Source: Fusobacterium_C necrophorum (GTDB taxonomy: Bacteria > Fusobacteriota > Fusobacteriia > Fusobacteriales > Fusobacteriaceae). From it: DNA of 27,576 nucleotides. The position numbers and the translations under genes are program-made. This document shows, in pieces, positions 14,804 to 22,978 of this stretch (position 1 is the first letter of the stretch; each line of letters opens with the position of its first letter). The notes beneath the pieces are model-generated. The model did no database searches. It was not told the DNA's origin and saw only the letters and a program-made list of their open reading frames with translations. The stretch lies in assembly GCF_900104395.1 (NCBI RefSeq), contig NZ_FMXX01000038.1. One strand, given 5' to 3'.

Positions 14804-16210
14804 ATGTATATTACCTTATATCGAAAATATAGACCTTCGAGTTTTCAGGAGGTTGCAGGGGAACAAGAGATTGTTCGAGCCTTAAAAAATGCTTTAAAAA
14901 ACAATCAACTTTCACAAGCTTATTTGTTTACAGGTCCCAGAGGGGTTGGAAAAACAACAATAGCAAGATTGATTGCAAAATCCGTGAATTGTTTGGAGCC
15001 GAAAGAAGACGGAGAAGCTTGCGGTGTTTGTGAAAATTGTACTTCCTTTCAAGAGGGAAGTTTCTTGGATTTGGTAGAAATTGATGCGGCCTCCAATCGT
15101 GGAATTGATGAAATTCGCCTATTGAAAGAGAAAATTAACTATCAACCAAGTCAGGGAAAGAAAAAAGTTTACATCATCGATGAAGTTCATATGCTGACCA
15201 AGGAAGCTTTCAATGCTCTCTTAAAAACCTTGGAAGAACCTCCGGCTCATGTGATATTTATCTTAGCTACCACAGAACCGGATAAAATTTTACCGACCAT
15301 TATTTCGAGATGTCAAAGATATGATTTTAAAACTTTATCTTTACAAGATATGGGAAATCAGTTACAATACATTCTAAGTCGAGAGAACTTGGAAATGGAA
15401 GAAGAGGTAAAAGAGCTAATCTATGAAGCTTCCGGCGGGAGTATGAGAGATGCAATTTCCGTTTTGGAAAGATTGATTGTAAGCTCTTCCGAAAAGAAAA
15501 TTTCGTTGGAAGAGAGTGAAAAAATATTAGGAATGACGCCCATTCAGAAGATGGAACAATTTCTACACTGTCTATTACAGGAGGAAAAGAAGACAATTCT
15601 ACGAGAATTGGATGAGCTTTGGTTTCAATCCGTGGACATGGAAGCTTTTTTAAAGGATTTTGCAAAATTTATTAAGAATCAAATCAAAAAAGAGAAGTTG
15701 GAAGTAGAAAAAGGATTGTTTATCATAAAAAATATTTATGAAGTTCTGAATATTTTTCGTTTAGAAGAGGATAAACGTCTGGTTGCCTATGTTTTAGTGG
15801 AAAAATTACAGAAACGCGAGTCGACAGCAGTTCCTGTGGAAAAAAAGAAAGTTTTCTTGGAAACTGCGAAAACGGAAACCTCAATTTCTCTAGCAGAAAT
15901 TCAAAATCGTTGGGAAGAGATTATAGACAAGGCAAGGGAAGAAAAAATTTCTATGGGAGTATATCTGTCGACAGCAACTTTACATTCTTTAGAGGACAAT
16001 GTTTTGACCTTATGCTATGAAGAAAGTAATTTATTTTCCAAAGAACAAATGGAAGAGAAACAATATTCTTCTATTTTGTTGAAAGTATTGGAAGAGGAGT
16101 GGAAGCAAAAGTTTAAACTACGGGTACTCACAGTTGCGAGTGAGGAAAAACGGGAAAATCATGTTACAAAGAAAATTTTAAACTATTTTGGAGGGGAGAT
16201 TATTTCATGA
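14804..16210 (+). CDS. dnaX: DNA polymerase III subunit gamma/tau
   Basis: The 468-residue clamp-loader ATPase has Walker A GPRGVGKT (44-51), zinc-binding Cys63/Cys73/Cys76/Cys79, Walker B DEVH (126-129), sensor region ATTEPDKILPTIISRC with SRC at 168-170, and the MRDAISVLERL helix. It opens and loads the sliding clamp onto DNA. Its start lies 3 nt after the NtrC-like stop, using GGAGTAAAAA. Its TGA overlaps the next ATG (ATGA), so translation is coupled. The C-terminal part is divergent and short compared with E. coli tau (643). An A-AAA-AAG heptamer in the zero frame at 15841-15847 may allow a shorter form. Confidence 0.97.
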   Translation: MYITLYRKYRPSSFQEVAGEQEIVRALKNALKNNQLSQAYLFTGPRGVGKTTIARLIAKSVNCLEPKEDGEACGVCENCTSFQEGSFLDLVEIDAASNRGIDEIRLLKEKINYQPSQGKKKVYIIDEVHMLTKEAFNALLKTLEEPPAHVIFILATTEPDKILPTIISRCQRYDFKTLSLQDMGNQLQYILSRENLEMEEEVKELIYEASGGSMRDAISVLERLIVSSSEKKISLEESEKILGMTPIQKMEQFLHCLLQEEKKTILRELDELWFQSVDMEAFLKDFAKFIKNQIKKEKLEVEKGLFIIKNIYEVLNIFRLEEDKRLVAYVLVEKLQKRESTAVPVEKKKVFLETAKTETSISLAEIQNRWEEIIDKAREEKISMGVYLSTATLHSLEDNVLTLCYEESNLFSKEQMEEKQYSSILLKVLEEEWKQKFKLRVLTVASEEKRENHVTKKILNYFGGEIIS

Positions 16211-17031
16211 TATTAGCATTTCTTATCAGCTTGGGCTTCTTTTTTCTGTCCTTAAGTTTTCCCTTGATAGCTTTTGCACTGCCGACGTATCAAATCAAAA
16301 ATTTGGCGAAATGGGGTTTACAAAGAAGCATTCTTTTACACCTTGTCATTTTGATACTGTTGTGGCTGTTTCAAAAGGAATTATGTTTGGTGTATTTTGT
16401 ACTTCCTTTTTCTATCAGTTTGTGGTATTTCTTTTTTGTTTATTTGTTGGGAAAAGAAGAAAGAGATATGAATCAGATTGTGATAACGGCTTTAAGCTCC
16501 ACCGCTATGTTGGGACTTTATTGGAATTTTTTCCATAAGCAATATCAAAAAGAATACGAATTGGTGTTAGGAATCTATCAGAAGGCCTATCAATTGACAC
16601 AGGCAGAAATTCAAGGAATTCATGAATATATTGCCGGCTATTTTCCCAGTATGATATTTCAGTATATGATGTTGACTGTATTTTTTTGTTACTTGGCATT
16701 GGTGGGCATGAAAAAATATAGAGAGTGGAGTTTGCATTATGTTTGGACCGTTCCCTATATTGTATATTCCCTTATGATAAATGTATTCCGGATAGAAAAT
16801 ATCTATATCCATAATTTTGGCGAAATGGCAAAGGCGATTTTACTATGGTATGGAATTAAAAGTATTTATGACTTATTGGCGGATTATTTTAAAAGATTTG
16901 CATGGATTTTACACGGAGCCTCTTTTTTACTGGCAATTGAATTTCCCAATGCGGTTTTTATCTTTGGAGGAATCATTCTGTTGTTGGAACATTATTCAAG
17001 AAAAAAAATAGGGGACTTTGGAAAAAAATAG
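16207..17031 (+). CDS. YybS-like (DUF2232-type) polytopic membrane protein
   Basis: The 274-residue protein is mostly hydrophobic, with about seven or eight predicted membrane segments (for example 2-26, 38-52, 57-76, 95-105, 148-165, 175-190, 245-262). It overlaps dnaX by ATGA and lies directly before rplI and dnaB. In Bacillus the same place near rplI-dnaC is held by yybS. Size, topology and position support a YybS-like assignment, but no diagnostic motif was identified. Its function is unknown even in better-studied bacteria. An adjacent gdpP, usual in Firmicutes, is absent. Confidence 0.65.
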   Translation: MILAFLISLGFFFLSLSFPLIAFALPTYQIKNLAKWGLQRSILLHLVILILLWLFQKELCLVYFVLPFSISLWYFFFVYLLGKEERDMNQIVITALSSTAMLGLYWNFFHKQYQKEYELVLGIYQKAYQLTQAEIQGIHEYIAGYFPSMIFQYMMLTVFFCYLALVGMKKYREWSLHYVWTVPYIVYSLMINVFRIENIYIHNFGEMAKAILLWYGIKSIYDLLADYFKRFAWILHGASFLLAIEFPNAVFIFGGIILLLEHYSRKKIGDFGKK

Positions 17032-17052
17032 AAGAAGATTTAGGAGGGACAT

Positions 17053-17502
17053 ATGGCAAAAGTACAAGTGATTTTAACAGAAGATGTGGCTGGACAAGGA
17101 AGAAAAGGGCAAATAATAAGTGTATCGGACGGATATGCCCATAACTTTTTAATCAAGAATAAAAAAGGGATTTTGGCTACCGAAGAAGAATTAAGAAAAA
17201 TGGAAAACCGAAAGAAAAAAGAAGCACAGAGAGCGGAAGAAGATCGATTAAAGGCAGTGGAAGTGAAAAAAGCTTTGGAATCCGCAAAAGTAGTAATTGC
17301 GGTGAAAACAGGAGAAAACGGAAAGTTATTCGGAGCGATTACCAATAAGGAAGTTTCCACGGGAATTAAAGAAACCTTTCATTTAGACATTGATCGAAAG
17401 AAAATTGAGTGTAATATCAAAGCTTTGGGAGAACATATTGCCTTGGTTCGACTGCATACGGAAGTTAAGGCGGAAGTAAGAGTAGTAGCAGTCGCGAAAT
17501 AG
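17053..17502 (+). CDS. rplI: 50S ribosomal protein L9
   Basis: The 149-residue protein has normal length and shape. It has the N-terminal rRNA-binding domain (MAKVQVILTEDVAGQGRKGQ, then VSDGYAHNFLI), the long connecting helix (about 42-75, lysine/glutamate rich) and the C-terminal domain with NGKLFGAITNKEV. L9 sits at the base of the L1 stalk and helps keep the reading frame. Strong AGGAGGGAC site. The rplI-dnaB pairing is widespread in bacteria. Confidence 0.97.
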   Translation: MAKVQVILTEDVAGQGRKGQIISVSDGYAHNFLIKNKKGILATEEELRKMENRKKKEAQRAEEDRLKAVEVKKALESAKVVIAVKTGENGKLFGAITNKEVSTGIKETFHLDIDRKKIECNIKALGEHIALVRLHTEVKAEVRVVAVAK

Positions 17503-17517
17503 AGATGGAGAGAGGAT

Positions 17518-18858
17518 ATGAAAAGCTTGGAAGAAATTAGTAAAGTTCCTCATAGTTTGGAAGCGGAACAGGCAATCTTAGGAGGGATTTTCGTAGAACC
17601 GGATTTATTTGAAGAGGTTTTGGAAATTGTTTCTCCGGAAGACTTTTACAAGAATATATATTCCCTTATTTTTCGTTCTATGTTGGAAGTATACAGAGAA
17701 TCCAATGAAATTGATATGGTATTGATTAAAAATAAATTGTTACAAATGCATCAATTCACGGAGGAACAAATCCACGAAGAACTTTCCAATATTTTGGAAA
17801 ATTCTTTTTCAGCTGTCAATTTGAAAGAATATGCAAGACTTGTAAAAGAAAAAGCAATTCTAAGACGTTTGGGAGAAGCAGGACGAAAGATTACGGAAAT
17901 TGCTTATCGAGATGACAGGGACGCGGAAGATATTTTGGATGAAGCGGAATCCATTGTCTTAAAAGTGGATCAACAGAAAAAAGGAAAAGAAATTATCAGT
18001 CTTCGGGAAGCTGCTAAAATTGAGTTTGACAGATTGGAACGAATTGAAGCCAATCAAGGAGAAACGGTCGGAGTGACCACAGGATTTTCCGATTTGGATC
18101 GAGATACCGGAGGCTGGAATCCCTCTGATTTGGTCATCGTTGCAGCCAGACCGGCAATGGGAAAAACGGCTTTTGCCCTAAATTTGGTATTGAATGCGGC
18201 GAAAAAGGGAAATAAAAGTATTTTGGTATTCAGTTTGGAAATGTCAACACAACAATTATATCAACGTTTTATGTCAATTGAAGCAGGAGTGGCTTTGAGT
18301 AAAATTCGAAACGGTCATTTGGACAGCAAGGATTGGGGAAGATTAGGAGCGGCAACGGATATTATAGGAAATTACGATATTACAATTGCAGATATTCCGA
18401 ATGTCAATGTCTTGGAAATTAGAGCCTTAGCTCGAAAAATAAAAAGTAGGCAGGATTTGGATATGATTGTGATTGACTACCTGCAATTGATTCGTGGAAG
18501 CAGTGCGAGAAGTGAGAGTAGACAACAGGAAATTTCAGAAATTTCCCGTTCTTTAAAAAGCTTAGCAAGAGAATTGGATATTCCGATTCTTGCACTTTCT
18601 CAATTATCTCGTTCTCCCGAATCCAGACCGGATAAAAGACCGATGTTATCTGATTTAAGGGAATCAGGAGCCATCGAGCAAGATGCGGACGTCGTGATTT
18701 TCTTATATCGGGATGATTATTACAATCCGGAATCTCCGGATGCCGGAATCACAGAAATTATTATTGGAAAGCAAAGAAATGGACCGACAGCAACGGTCAA
18801 ATTGCGTTTCTTCCATGAATTGACAAAGTTTGCCAATTTTACCACGAGGGTGGATTAG
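17518..18858 (+). CDS. dnaB: Replicative DNA helicase DnaB
   Basis: The 446-residue hexameric 5'-3' helicase has an N-terminal DnaB domain starting PHSLEAEQAILGGIF. The RecA-like domain begins TTGFSDLDRDTGGWNPSDL, with Walker A ARPAMGKTA, a conserved SLEMS motif, Walker B MIVIDYLQLI, and the C-terminal SDLRESGAIEQDADVVIFLY. All are intact and full length. It unwinds the fork in complex with primase. No intein insertion is present. It lies 15 nt after rplI, ribosome site GGAGAGAGGAT. Confidence 0.98.
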   Translation: MKSLEEISKVPHSLEAEQAILGGIFVEPDLFEEVLEIVSPEDFYKNIYSLIFRSMLEVYRESNEIDMVLIKNKLLQMHQFTEEQIHEELSNILENSFSAVNLKEYARLVKEKAILRRLGEAGRKITEIAYRDDRDAEDILDEAESIVLKVDQQKKGKEIISLREAAKIEFDRLERIEANQGETVGVTTGFSDLDRDTGGWNPSDLVIVAARPAMGKTAFALNLVLNAAKKGNKSILVFSLEMSTQQLYQRFMSIEAGVALSKIRNGHLDSKDWGRLGAATDIIGNYDITIADIPNVNVLEIRALARKIKSRQDLDMIVIDYLQLIRGSSARSESRQQEISEISRSLKSLARELDIPILALSQLSRSPESRPDKRPMLSDLRESGAIEQDADVVIFLYRDDYYNPESPDAGITEIIIGKQRNGPTATVKLRFFHELTKFANFTTRVD

Positions 18859-18881
18859 AGAATAGAAAGGAAATGATAGTA

Positions 18882-20102
18882 GTGAAAAAAGCAGAGTTGT
18901 TAGCTCCTGCAGGAAATGTGGAAAAACTGAAAACAGCCATCCATTATGGAGCGGATGCCGTGTTTTTAGGTGGAAAGATGTTTAATTTGAGGGCCGGAAG
19001 TAATAATTTTTCAGATGAAGAATTGGAAGAGTGTGTACAATATGCTCATGAGAGGGGAAAAAGAGTCTATGTAACCTTGAATATTATCCCTCACAATGAA
19101 GAGTTGGAACAATTGCCGGACTATGTAAAATTTTTGGAAAAAATTGGAGTAGATGCTGTCATTGTTGCTGATTTAGGAGTATTTCAGGTAGTCAAAGAAA
19201 ACAGCAATTTGGCAATCAGTGTCAGCACCCAAGCAAGCAATACCAACTGGCGATCTGTAAAAATGTGGAAAGACATGGGAGCGAAACGGGTAGTGTTGGC
19301 GAGAGAAATTTCTTTGGATAATATTTTGGAAATTCGCCAAAAAGTTCCTGACATTGAATTGGAAGTGTTTGTGCATGGAGCCATGTGCATGTCCGTGTCC
19401 GGTCGATGTTTGTTGAGTAATTATATGACGGGACGAGATGCCAATCGGGGAGATTGTGCACAATCTTGCCGTTGGAAGTATTCTGTGGTGGAAGAGACCA
19501 GACCGGGAGAATATATGCCTGTCTATGAGGACGAAAGAGGGACCTACATTTTCAGTTCGAAAGATTTATGTACCATTGAATTCATTGATAAAATTTTGGA
19601 ATTGGGAGTGGATTCTTTGAAAATTGAGGGAAGAATGAAAGGAATTTTCTATGTGGCAAATGTGGTAAAAGTATATCGAGATGCCTTAGATAGTTTTTAT
19701 TCCGGAAATTATAAATACAACCCTCAATGGAAGGAAGAATTGGAAGCAACTTCCAATCGAAGTTATACAGACGGTTTCTATAAAGGAAATCCGGGAACGG
19801 ACGGGCAAAATTATAATAATCGAAATTCCTACAGTCAAACACATCAATTGGTAGCAAAAGTGGAAGAAAAAATTTCAGAGCGGGAATATATCTTAGCCAT
19901 TCGAAATCGATTGTTTGTAGGAGAAACTTTGGAGATTATCAGTCCGGGAATTTCGGTTCGAGACTTTGTTATGCCGGAAATGTTGTTGTGGAATAAGGGG
20001 CGAGAAGAGGGAGAAGTCAAACAGGCAAATCCTAATTCTTTTGTGAAAATAATAACGGATATTCCGTTATCTGAAATGGATATGTTGCGTAAAAAGTTAT
20101 AG
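18882..20102 (+). CDS. Peptidase U32 family protein (TrhP-like, tRNA hydroxylation)
   Basis: The GTG at 18882 is chosen because AAAGG sits 11 nt before it. The in-frame ATG at 18873 has that sequence only two nt away, too close. The product is 406 residues and opens KKAELLAPAGNVEKLKTAI, the U32 signature. The U32 pattern continues with VHGAMCMSVSGRCLLSNYM. Cys169, Cys176, Cys192 and Cys229 match in spacing the four iron-sulphur cysteines known from the related E. coli UbiU. Members next to replication or translation genes in Firmicutes and E. coli TrhP form 5-hydroxyuridine at tRNA position 34 using prephenate. This is the likeliest role. Proteolysis has been shown for few members. Confidence 0.85.
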   Translation: MKKAELLAPAGNVEKLKTAIHYGADAVFLGGKMFNLRAGSNNFSDEELEECVQYAHERGKRVYVTLNIIPHNEELEQLPDYVKFLEKIGVDAVIVADLGVFQVVKENSNLAISVSTQASNTNWRSVKMWKDMGAKRVVLAREISLDNILEIRQKVPDIELEVFVHGAMCMSVSGRCLLSNYMTGRDANRGDCAQSCRWKYSVVEETRPGEYMPVYEDERGTYIFSSKDLCTIEFIDKILELGVDSLKIEGRMKGIFYVANVVKVYRDALDSFYSGNYKYNPQWKEELEATSNRSYTDGFYKGNPGTDGQNYNNRNSYSQTHQLVAKVEEKISEREYILAIRNRLFVGETLEIISPGISVRDFVMPEMLLWNKGREEGEVKQANPNSFVKIITDIPLSEMDMLRKKL

Positions 20103-20109
20103 GAGTCTT

Positions 20110-20778
20110 ATGAAAAAGTATATTCTTATTTTTTTATTACTATTACAAGGTATATTATGGGCAGAAGAAATAGAAGAAATGGAAAAACCATTAAAGCCAC
20201 TGAATATTCAAGAAATTTATCAAAAATTGGACTTGCAAGGAAAATTGGATTATAAGATTTTTGAAGAGGGATATTTGGGATACTTAATGATAGGAAATAA
20301 AAATTCGGATTATTTTGCCATTGTTGATTATACAAAACCCTCTAATGAAAAAAGATTTTTTCTTTTGGATATGAAACATTATAAAATTGAAACACAAACC
20401 TATGTGTCTCATGCCAAAAATAGCGGATTAGAAATGGCTTTGCATTTTTCTAATGATAAAAATTCCATGCAAAGTTCCCTAGGATTTTATTTAACCAAGG
20501 ATACCTATAAGGGAGAATACGGATATTCTTTGGTGTTAGAAGGACTGGAGGATAACATCAATTCCAATGCGAAAGAAAGAAAAATTGTCATGCATGGAGG
20601 AGATTTTGCAGAAGAAGAATACTTGAAAACTTATGGCTTTTTAGGGAGAAGTTGGGGTTGTCCTGTTTTACCAAAATCGGAGATAACTGCTGTCATTGAT
20701 AAGCTGAAAAATCATCATGTCCTATTCATTGCTGGAAATGATGAATATTACCGTAAACATACTCGATTTAAATTTTAA
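20110..20778 (+). CDS. Exported L,D-transpeptidase-like protein (YkuD_2 type)
   Basis: The 222-residue protein has a signal peptide (MKKYILIFLLLLQGILWA) and a murein L,D-transpeptidase catalytic-domain-like fold: FAIVDYTKPSNEKRFFLLD, THSG-like YVSHAKNSG, SSLGFYLTKDTYKGEYGYSL, IVMHGGDF with His162, and GRSWGCPVLP with Cys184. His and Cys are the expected catalytic pair. Enzymes of the YkuD class cross-link peptidoglycan stem peptides or link proteins to them. Members of this subfamily are poorly characterised. It ends the long operon, seven nt after the U32 gene, with a GGAG site and a terminator behind it. Confidence 0.87.
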   Translation: MKKYILIFLLLLQGILWAEEIEEMEKPLKPLNIQEIYQKLDLQGKLDYKIFEEGYLGYLMIGNKNSDYFAIVDYTKPSNEKRFFLLDMKHYKIETQTYVSHAKNSGLEMALHFSNDKNSMQSSLGFYLTKDTYKGEYGYSLVLEGLEDNINSNAKERKIVMHGGDFAEEEYLKTYGFLGRSWGCPVLPKSEITAVIDKLKNHHVLFIAGNDEYYRKHTRFKF

Positions 20779-20783
20779 AGAGA

Positions 20784-20823
20784 AAAAGAGGTCGTCTCAA
20801 AAAATGAGATGACCCTTTTATTT
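20784..20823. terminator. Bidirectional terminator closing the operon and the convergent thrE-like pair
   Basis: Stem GGTCGTCTCA (20790-20799) with TGAGATGACC (20805-20814), flanked by A-rich and T-rich runs on both sides, between convergent genes. Confidence 0.85.
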
Positions 20824-21312
20824 TTTATGTTTGTGTGCTTTGTGATGGTGTTGATACTTTTGAAGAATTGTTTTGTATTTTAATATTCGTATAATAATCT
20901 GAGAGATACTGGTAATAAAAACAATTCCAATCGTAATGGCCGCTGTGACAAATAAAGTTTCTCTACCCAAGTCAACAGCTTTGCTGTAATTTCCTTGTAC
21001 GAAATTGTCCATGGTAAAAAAGATACCGCTTCCGGGAACCAAGGGAATTAAGCCGGGAATCAATGTCGTAGTAACGGTGGTCTTCATTTTTTTTGCTACA
21101 ATTTCTGCATAGATAGTAATCGACATAGCAGAAAAAAGGAAACTGGTAACAGAAGAATATCGGAAATGATGTAAGGCGACACTTAGGACAACCCAACCAA
21201 TTCCTCCTGCTAAGGTGGAGAGAATGAGTCTTTTTCCGGCGACCTGAAAAATAATCGAAAAGGCAAGGGTTGCAAGTAGGGCCCAACAGACTTCCAAAGT
21301 ATAGTTTAACAT
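20818..21312 (-). CDS. Threonine/serine exporter family, small membrane subunit (YjjB/ThrE_2 type)
   Basis: The 164-residue protein has about five membrane segments and matches the small half of a split ThrE exporter: AFSIIFQVAGKRLILSTLAG, GWVVL, SVTSFLFSAMSITIYAEI, and TTTLIPGLIPLVPGSGIF. It ends in a histidine/lysine-rich cytoplasmic tail (YQHHHKAHKHKK) that could bind metal by chance. Its ATG abuts the TAA of the partner gene (GGAGATGATGTAAATG), so both are translated together. Export of threonine, serine or dicarboxylates is known for homologous pairs. The substrate here is unknown. Confidence 0.85.
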   Translation of the reverse strand: MLNYTLEVCWALLATLAFSIIFQVAGKRLILSTLAGGIGWVVLSVALHHFRYSSVTSFLFSAMSITIYAEIVAKKMKTTVTTTLIPGLIPLVPGSGIFFTMDNFVQGNYSKAVDLGRETLFVTAAITIGIVFITSISQIIIRILKYKTILQKYQHHHKAHKHKK

Positions 21313-22068
21313 TTACATCATCTCCCATTGTAATAATAAAAAGAGTGCAAATCCGGCTCCGGTGGCAAGAGCCGTTCCAATCAAAAGTGCCTCACAGGCT
21401 CTTGAAATTCCTGATAACAAATCACCGGCAACCAAATCACGAATGGCATTGGTAAGAGCGAGTCCCGGAACCAATAGCATAATGGTTCCGATACTCGCAT
21501 AGGAAACGGAAGTCAAAATATGTAATTTATACCAAAGATAAGCTGCTAAGGTACAGGAGAAACCTCCCATGGTATGAAAGAAAAAGGGATTGAGTCTCAA
21601 TTTTTTAGAAAAAAGGTTGATGTAAAAGATTAAAATTCCACCGATACCGGACATAACAGCATCCATAAGACCGCCCTTAAATAATAAACAAAAGAAAAAA
21701 GCGGCAAAAAAATAAGCGGTGACTAGGGTGGAAAACTTGTGTATTTGAGAATTTCGTATTTTATAAATCGTTTTTTCCAAACTGTCGACATTATATTCTT
21801 CCAAATGTAATAAAATATCATGAATTTGATCGATACGATGTAGATTATTGGAAATGGAAGTGACCCTCTCTACAGAGCAAAGAGGGCTTCCTTCTTTATT
21901 TTTAGCAGAAGTAATGATACAGGTAATGCTGACAAAAGTTTGAGCTCGAAGTCCAAAATGTTTACAAATTTGTTGAATACAATTTTCTACTCGAGACGTT
22001 TCCGCTCCGCTTTGTAGTAAGGTTTTTCCTGTTAGGTTTGCAAGAGAAAGAATTTTAGCTTCTTGCAT
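21313..22068 (-). CDS. Threonine/serine exporter family, large subunit (YjjP/ThrE_1 type)
   Basis: The ATG at 22068 (MQEAKILSLANLTGKTL) is chosen because AAAGGAGGAAAGC lies right before it. A longer reading from 22089 would put this ribosome site inside the gene. The product is 251 residues. It has an N-terminal soluble domain (LLQSGAETSRVENCIQQICK), then five membrane segments from about residue 110, with MLLVPGLALTNAIRDLVAGD near the centre and SGISRACEALLIGTALATG. This is the DUF1212/ThrE N-terminal half. It overlaps the methyltransferase by 14 nt and is followed immediately by the small half. Confidence 0.87.
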   Translation of the reverse strand: MQEAKILSLANLTGKTLLQSGAETSRVENCIQQICKHFGLRAQTFVSITCIITSAKNKEGSPLCSVERVTSISNNLHRIDQIHDILLHLEEYNVDSLEKTIYKIRNSQIHKFSTLVTAYFFAAFFFCLLFKGGLMDAVMSGIGGILIFYINLFSKKLRLNPFFFHTMGGFSCTLAAYLWYKLHILTSVSYASIGTIMLLVPGLALTNAIRDLVAGDLLSGISRACEALLIGTALATGAGFALFLLLQWEMM

Positions 22069-22807
22069 GCTTTCCTCCTTTATGTTCAAACATGTTTAAA
22101 ATCTCTTCCGAATAGCCTCCCTCTTCCTTATTGGCAAACAGAGGAGGAAGAATCTGTAGAGATGCCTTTCCATATTTTACTGCTTCCAACAAGAGAATTT
22201 TTGCATTATTTTTTCGCTTGGTATGGCAAAATTGCAGACGCTTCGGTTCCAATTTATATTTTCGACAAAGTTCCAAAATGTCAGCAAGTCGATCGGCACG
22301 ATGTACCAAATAAAAATAGCCGTGCTCTTTCACCAAAATAGAAGAAATTTGAATCAATTCTTCCAAAGTGATTGAAATTTCATGTCTTGCTAAGGTCAAT
22401 TGTTCCAAATCATTTAAGAGGGATTTGTTTCCATGAAATTCAAAAAAGGGAGGATTGGATACTACGATGTCAAAAGAATTTTTGGAAAAGAAACATTCCC
22501 AATTTTTCATATCTCCGTGCAGGATGTGAACCTGTTCTTCCAAATGGTTTAAGGCTATATTTTTGATTGCCAAGTCGTAGGAAATTTGTTGAATCTCCAA
22601 ACCATAGATTTGAGCTGTCGTTTTTAAAGATAAAAATAAGGGAATGGCTGCATTCCCGGTTCCTAAATCTAGAATTGTTTTACTCCGTTTATTGATTTTG
22701 ATAAATTCAGAAATGAGTAAAGAGTCCAAAGAAAAATGGAAGCAATCATTTCTTTGAATAATTTTTAAGCCTTTTTTTAACAAATCGATGGTCGTTTCTT
22801 GTTCCAC
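22055..22807 (-). CDS. trmN6: tRNA1(Val) (adenine37-N6)-methyltransferase-like protein
   Basis: The 250-residue class I SAM methyltransferase has motif I LDLGTGNAAIP (46-56), an acidic strand end GLEIQ, and the N6-adenine-type catalytic motif SNPPFF (117-122). The opening LLKKGLKIIQRNDCFHFSLD is the substrate-binding start seen in TrmN6/YfiC/YabB proteins. They methylate A37 of tRNA1(Val). Specificity in this lineage is inferred from similarity. It starts at GTG (22807) with AAGGAG ten nt upstream. It is first of a three-gene minus-strand operon. Confidence 0.82.
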   Translation of the reverse strand: MEQETTIDLLKKGLKIIQRNDCFHFSLDSLLISEFIKINKRSKTILDLGTGNAAIPLFLSLKTTAQIYGLEIQQISYDLAIKNIALNHLEEQVHILHGDMKNWECFFSKNSFDIVVSNPPFFEFHGNKSLLNDLEQLTLARHEISITLEELIQISSILVKEHGYFYLVHRADRLADILELCRKYKLEPKRLQFCHTKRKNNAKILLLEAVKYGKASLQILPPLFANKEEGGYSEEILNMFEHKGGKHARS

Positions 22808-22848
22808 AGTCAGTATACTCCTTTATGATATTACATTTTCGTTACCTT

Positions 22849-22857
22849 ATTATAGCA
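22849..22857 (-). promoter_or_regulatory. Extended -10 promoter of the trmN6-thrE-like operon
   Basis: On the minus strand TGC-TATAAT, about 40 nt before the GTG. The -35 is not convincing. Confidence 0.6.
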
Positions 22858-22918
22858 TATTTTTTAGAAAATTATTAAGAAATTGGAACAAAAAATAGGA
22901 ATAGATAACAGAATTCGG

Positions 22919-22947
22919 TTGACTTTTCCGAAAAGCTAAGGTATATA
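22919..22947 (+). promoter_or_regulatory. Promoter of the AEC transporter gene
   Basis: TTGACT at 22919-22924, 17-nt spacer, TATATA at 22942-22947, 31 nt before the ATG. Confidence 0.7.
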
Positions 22948-22978
22948 AGAAGTGAAGAAAGATTAGGAGGAAAACATT

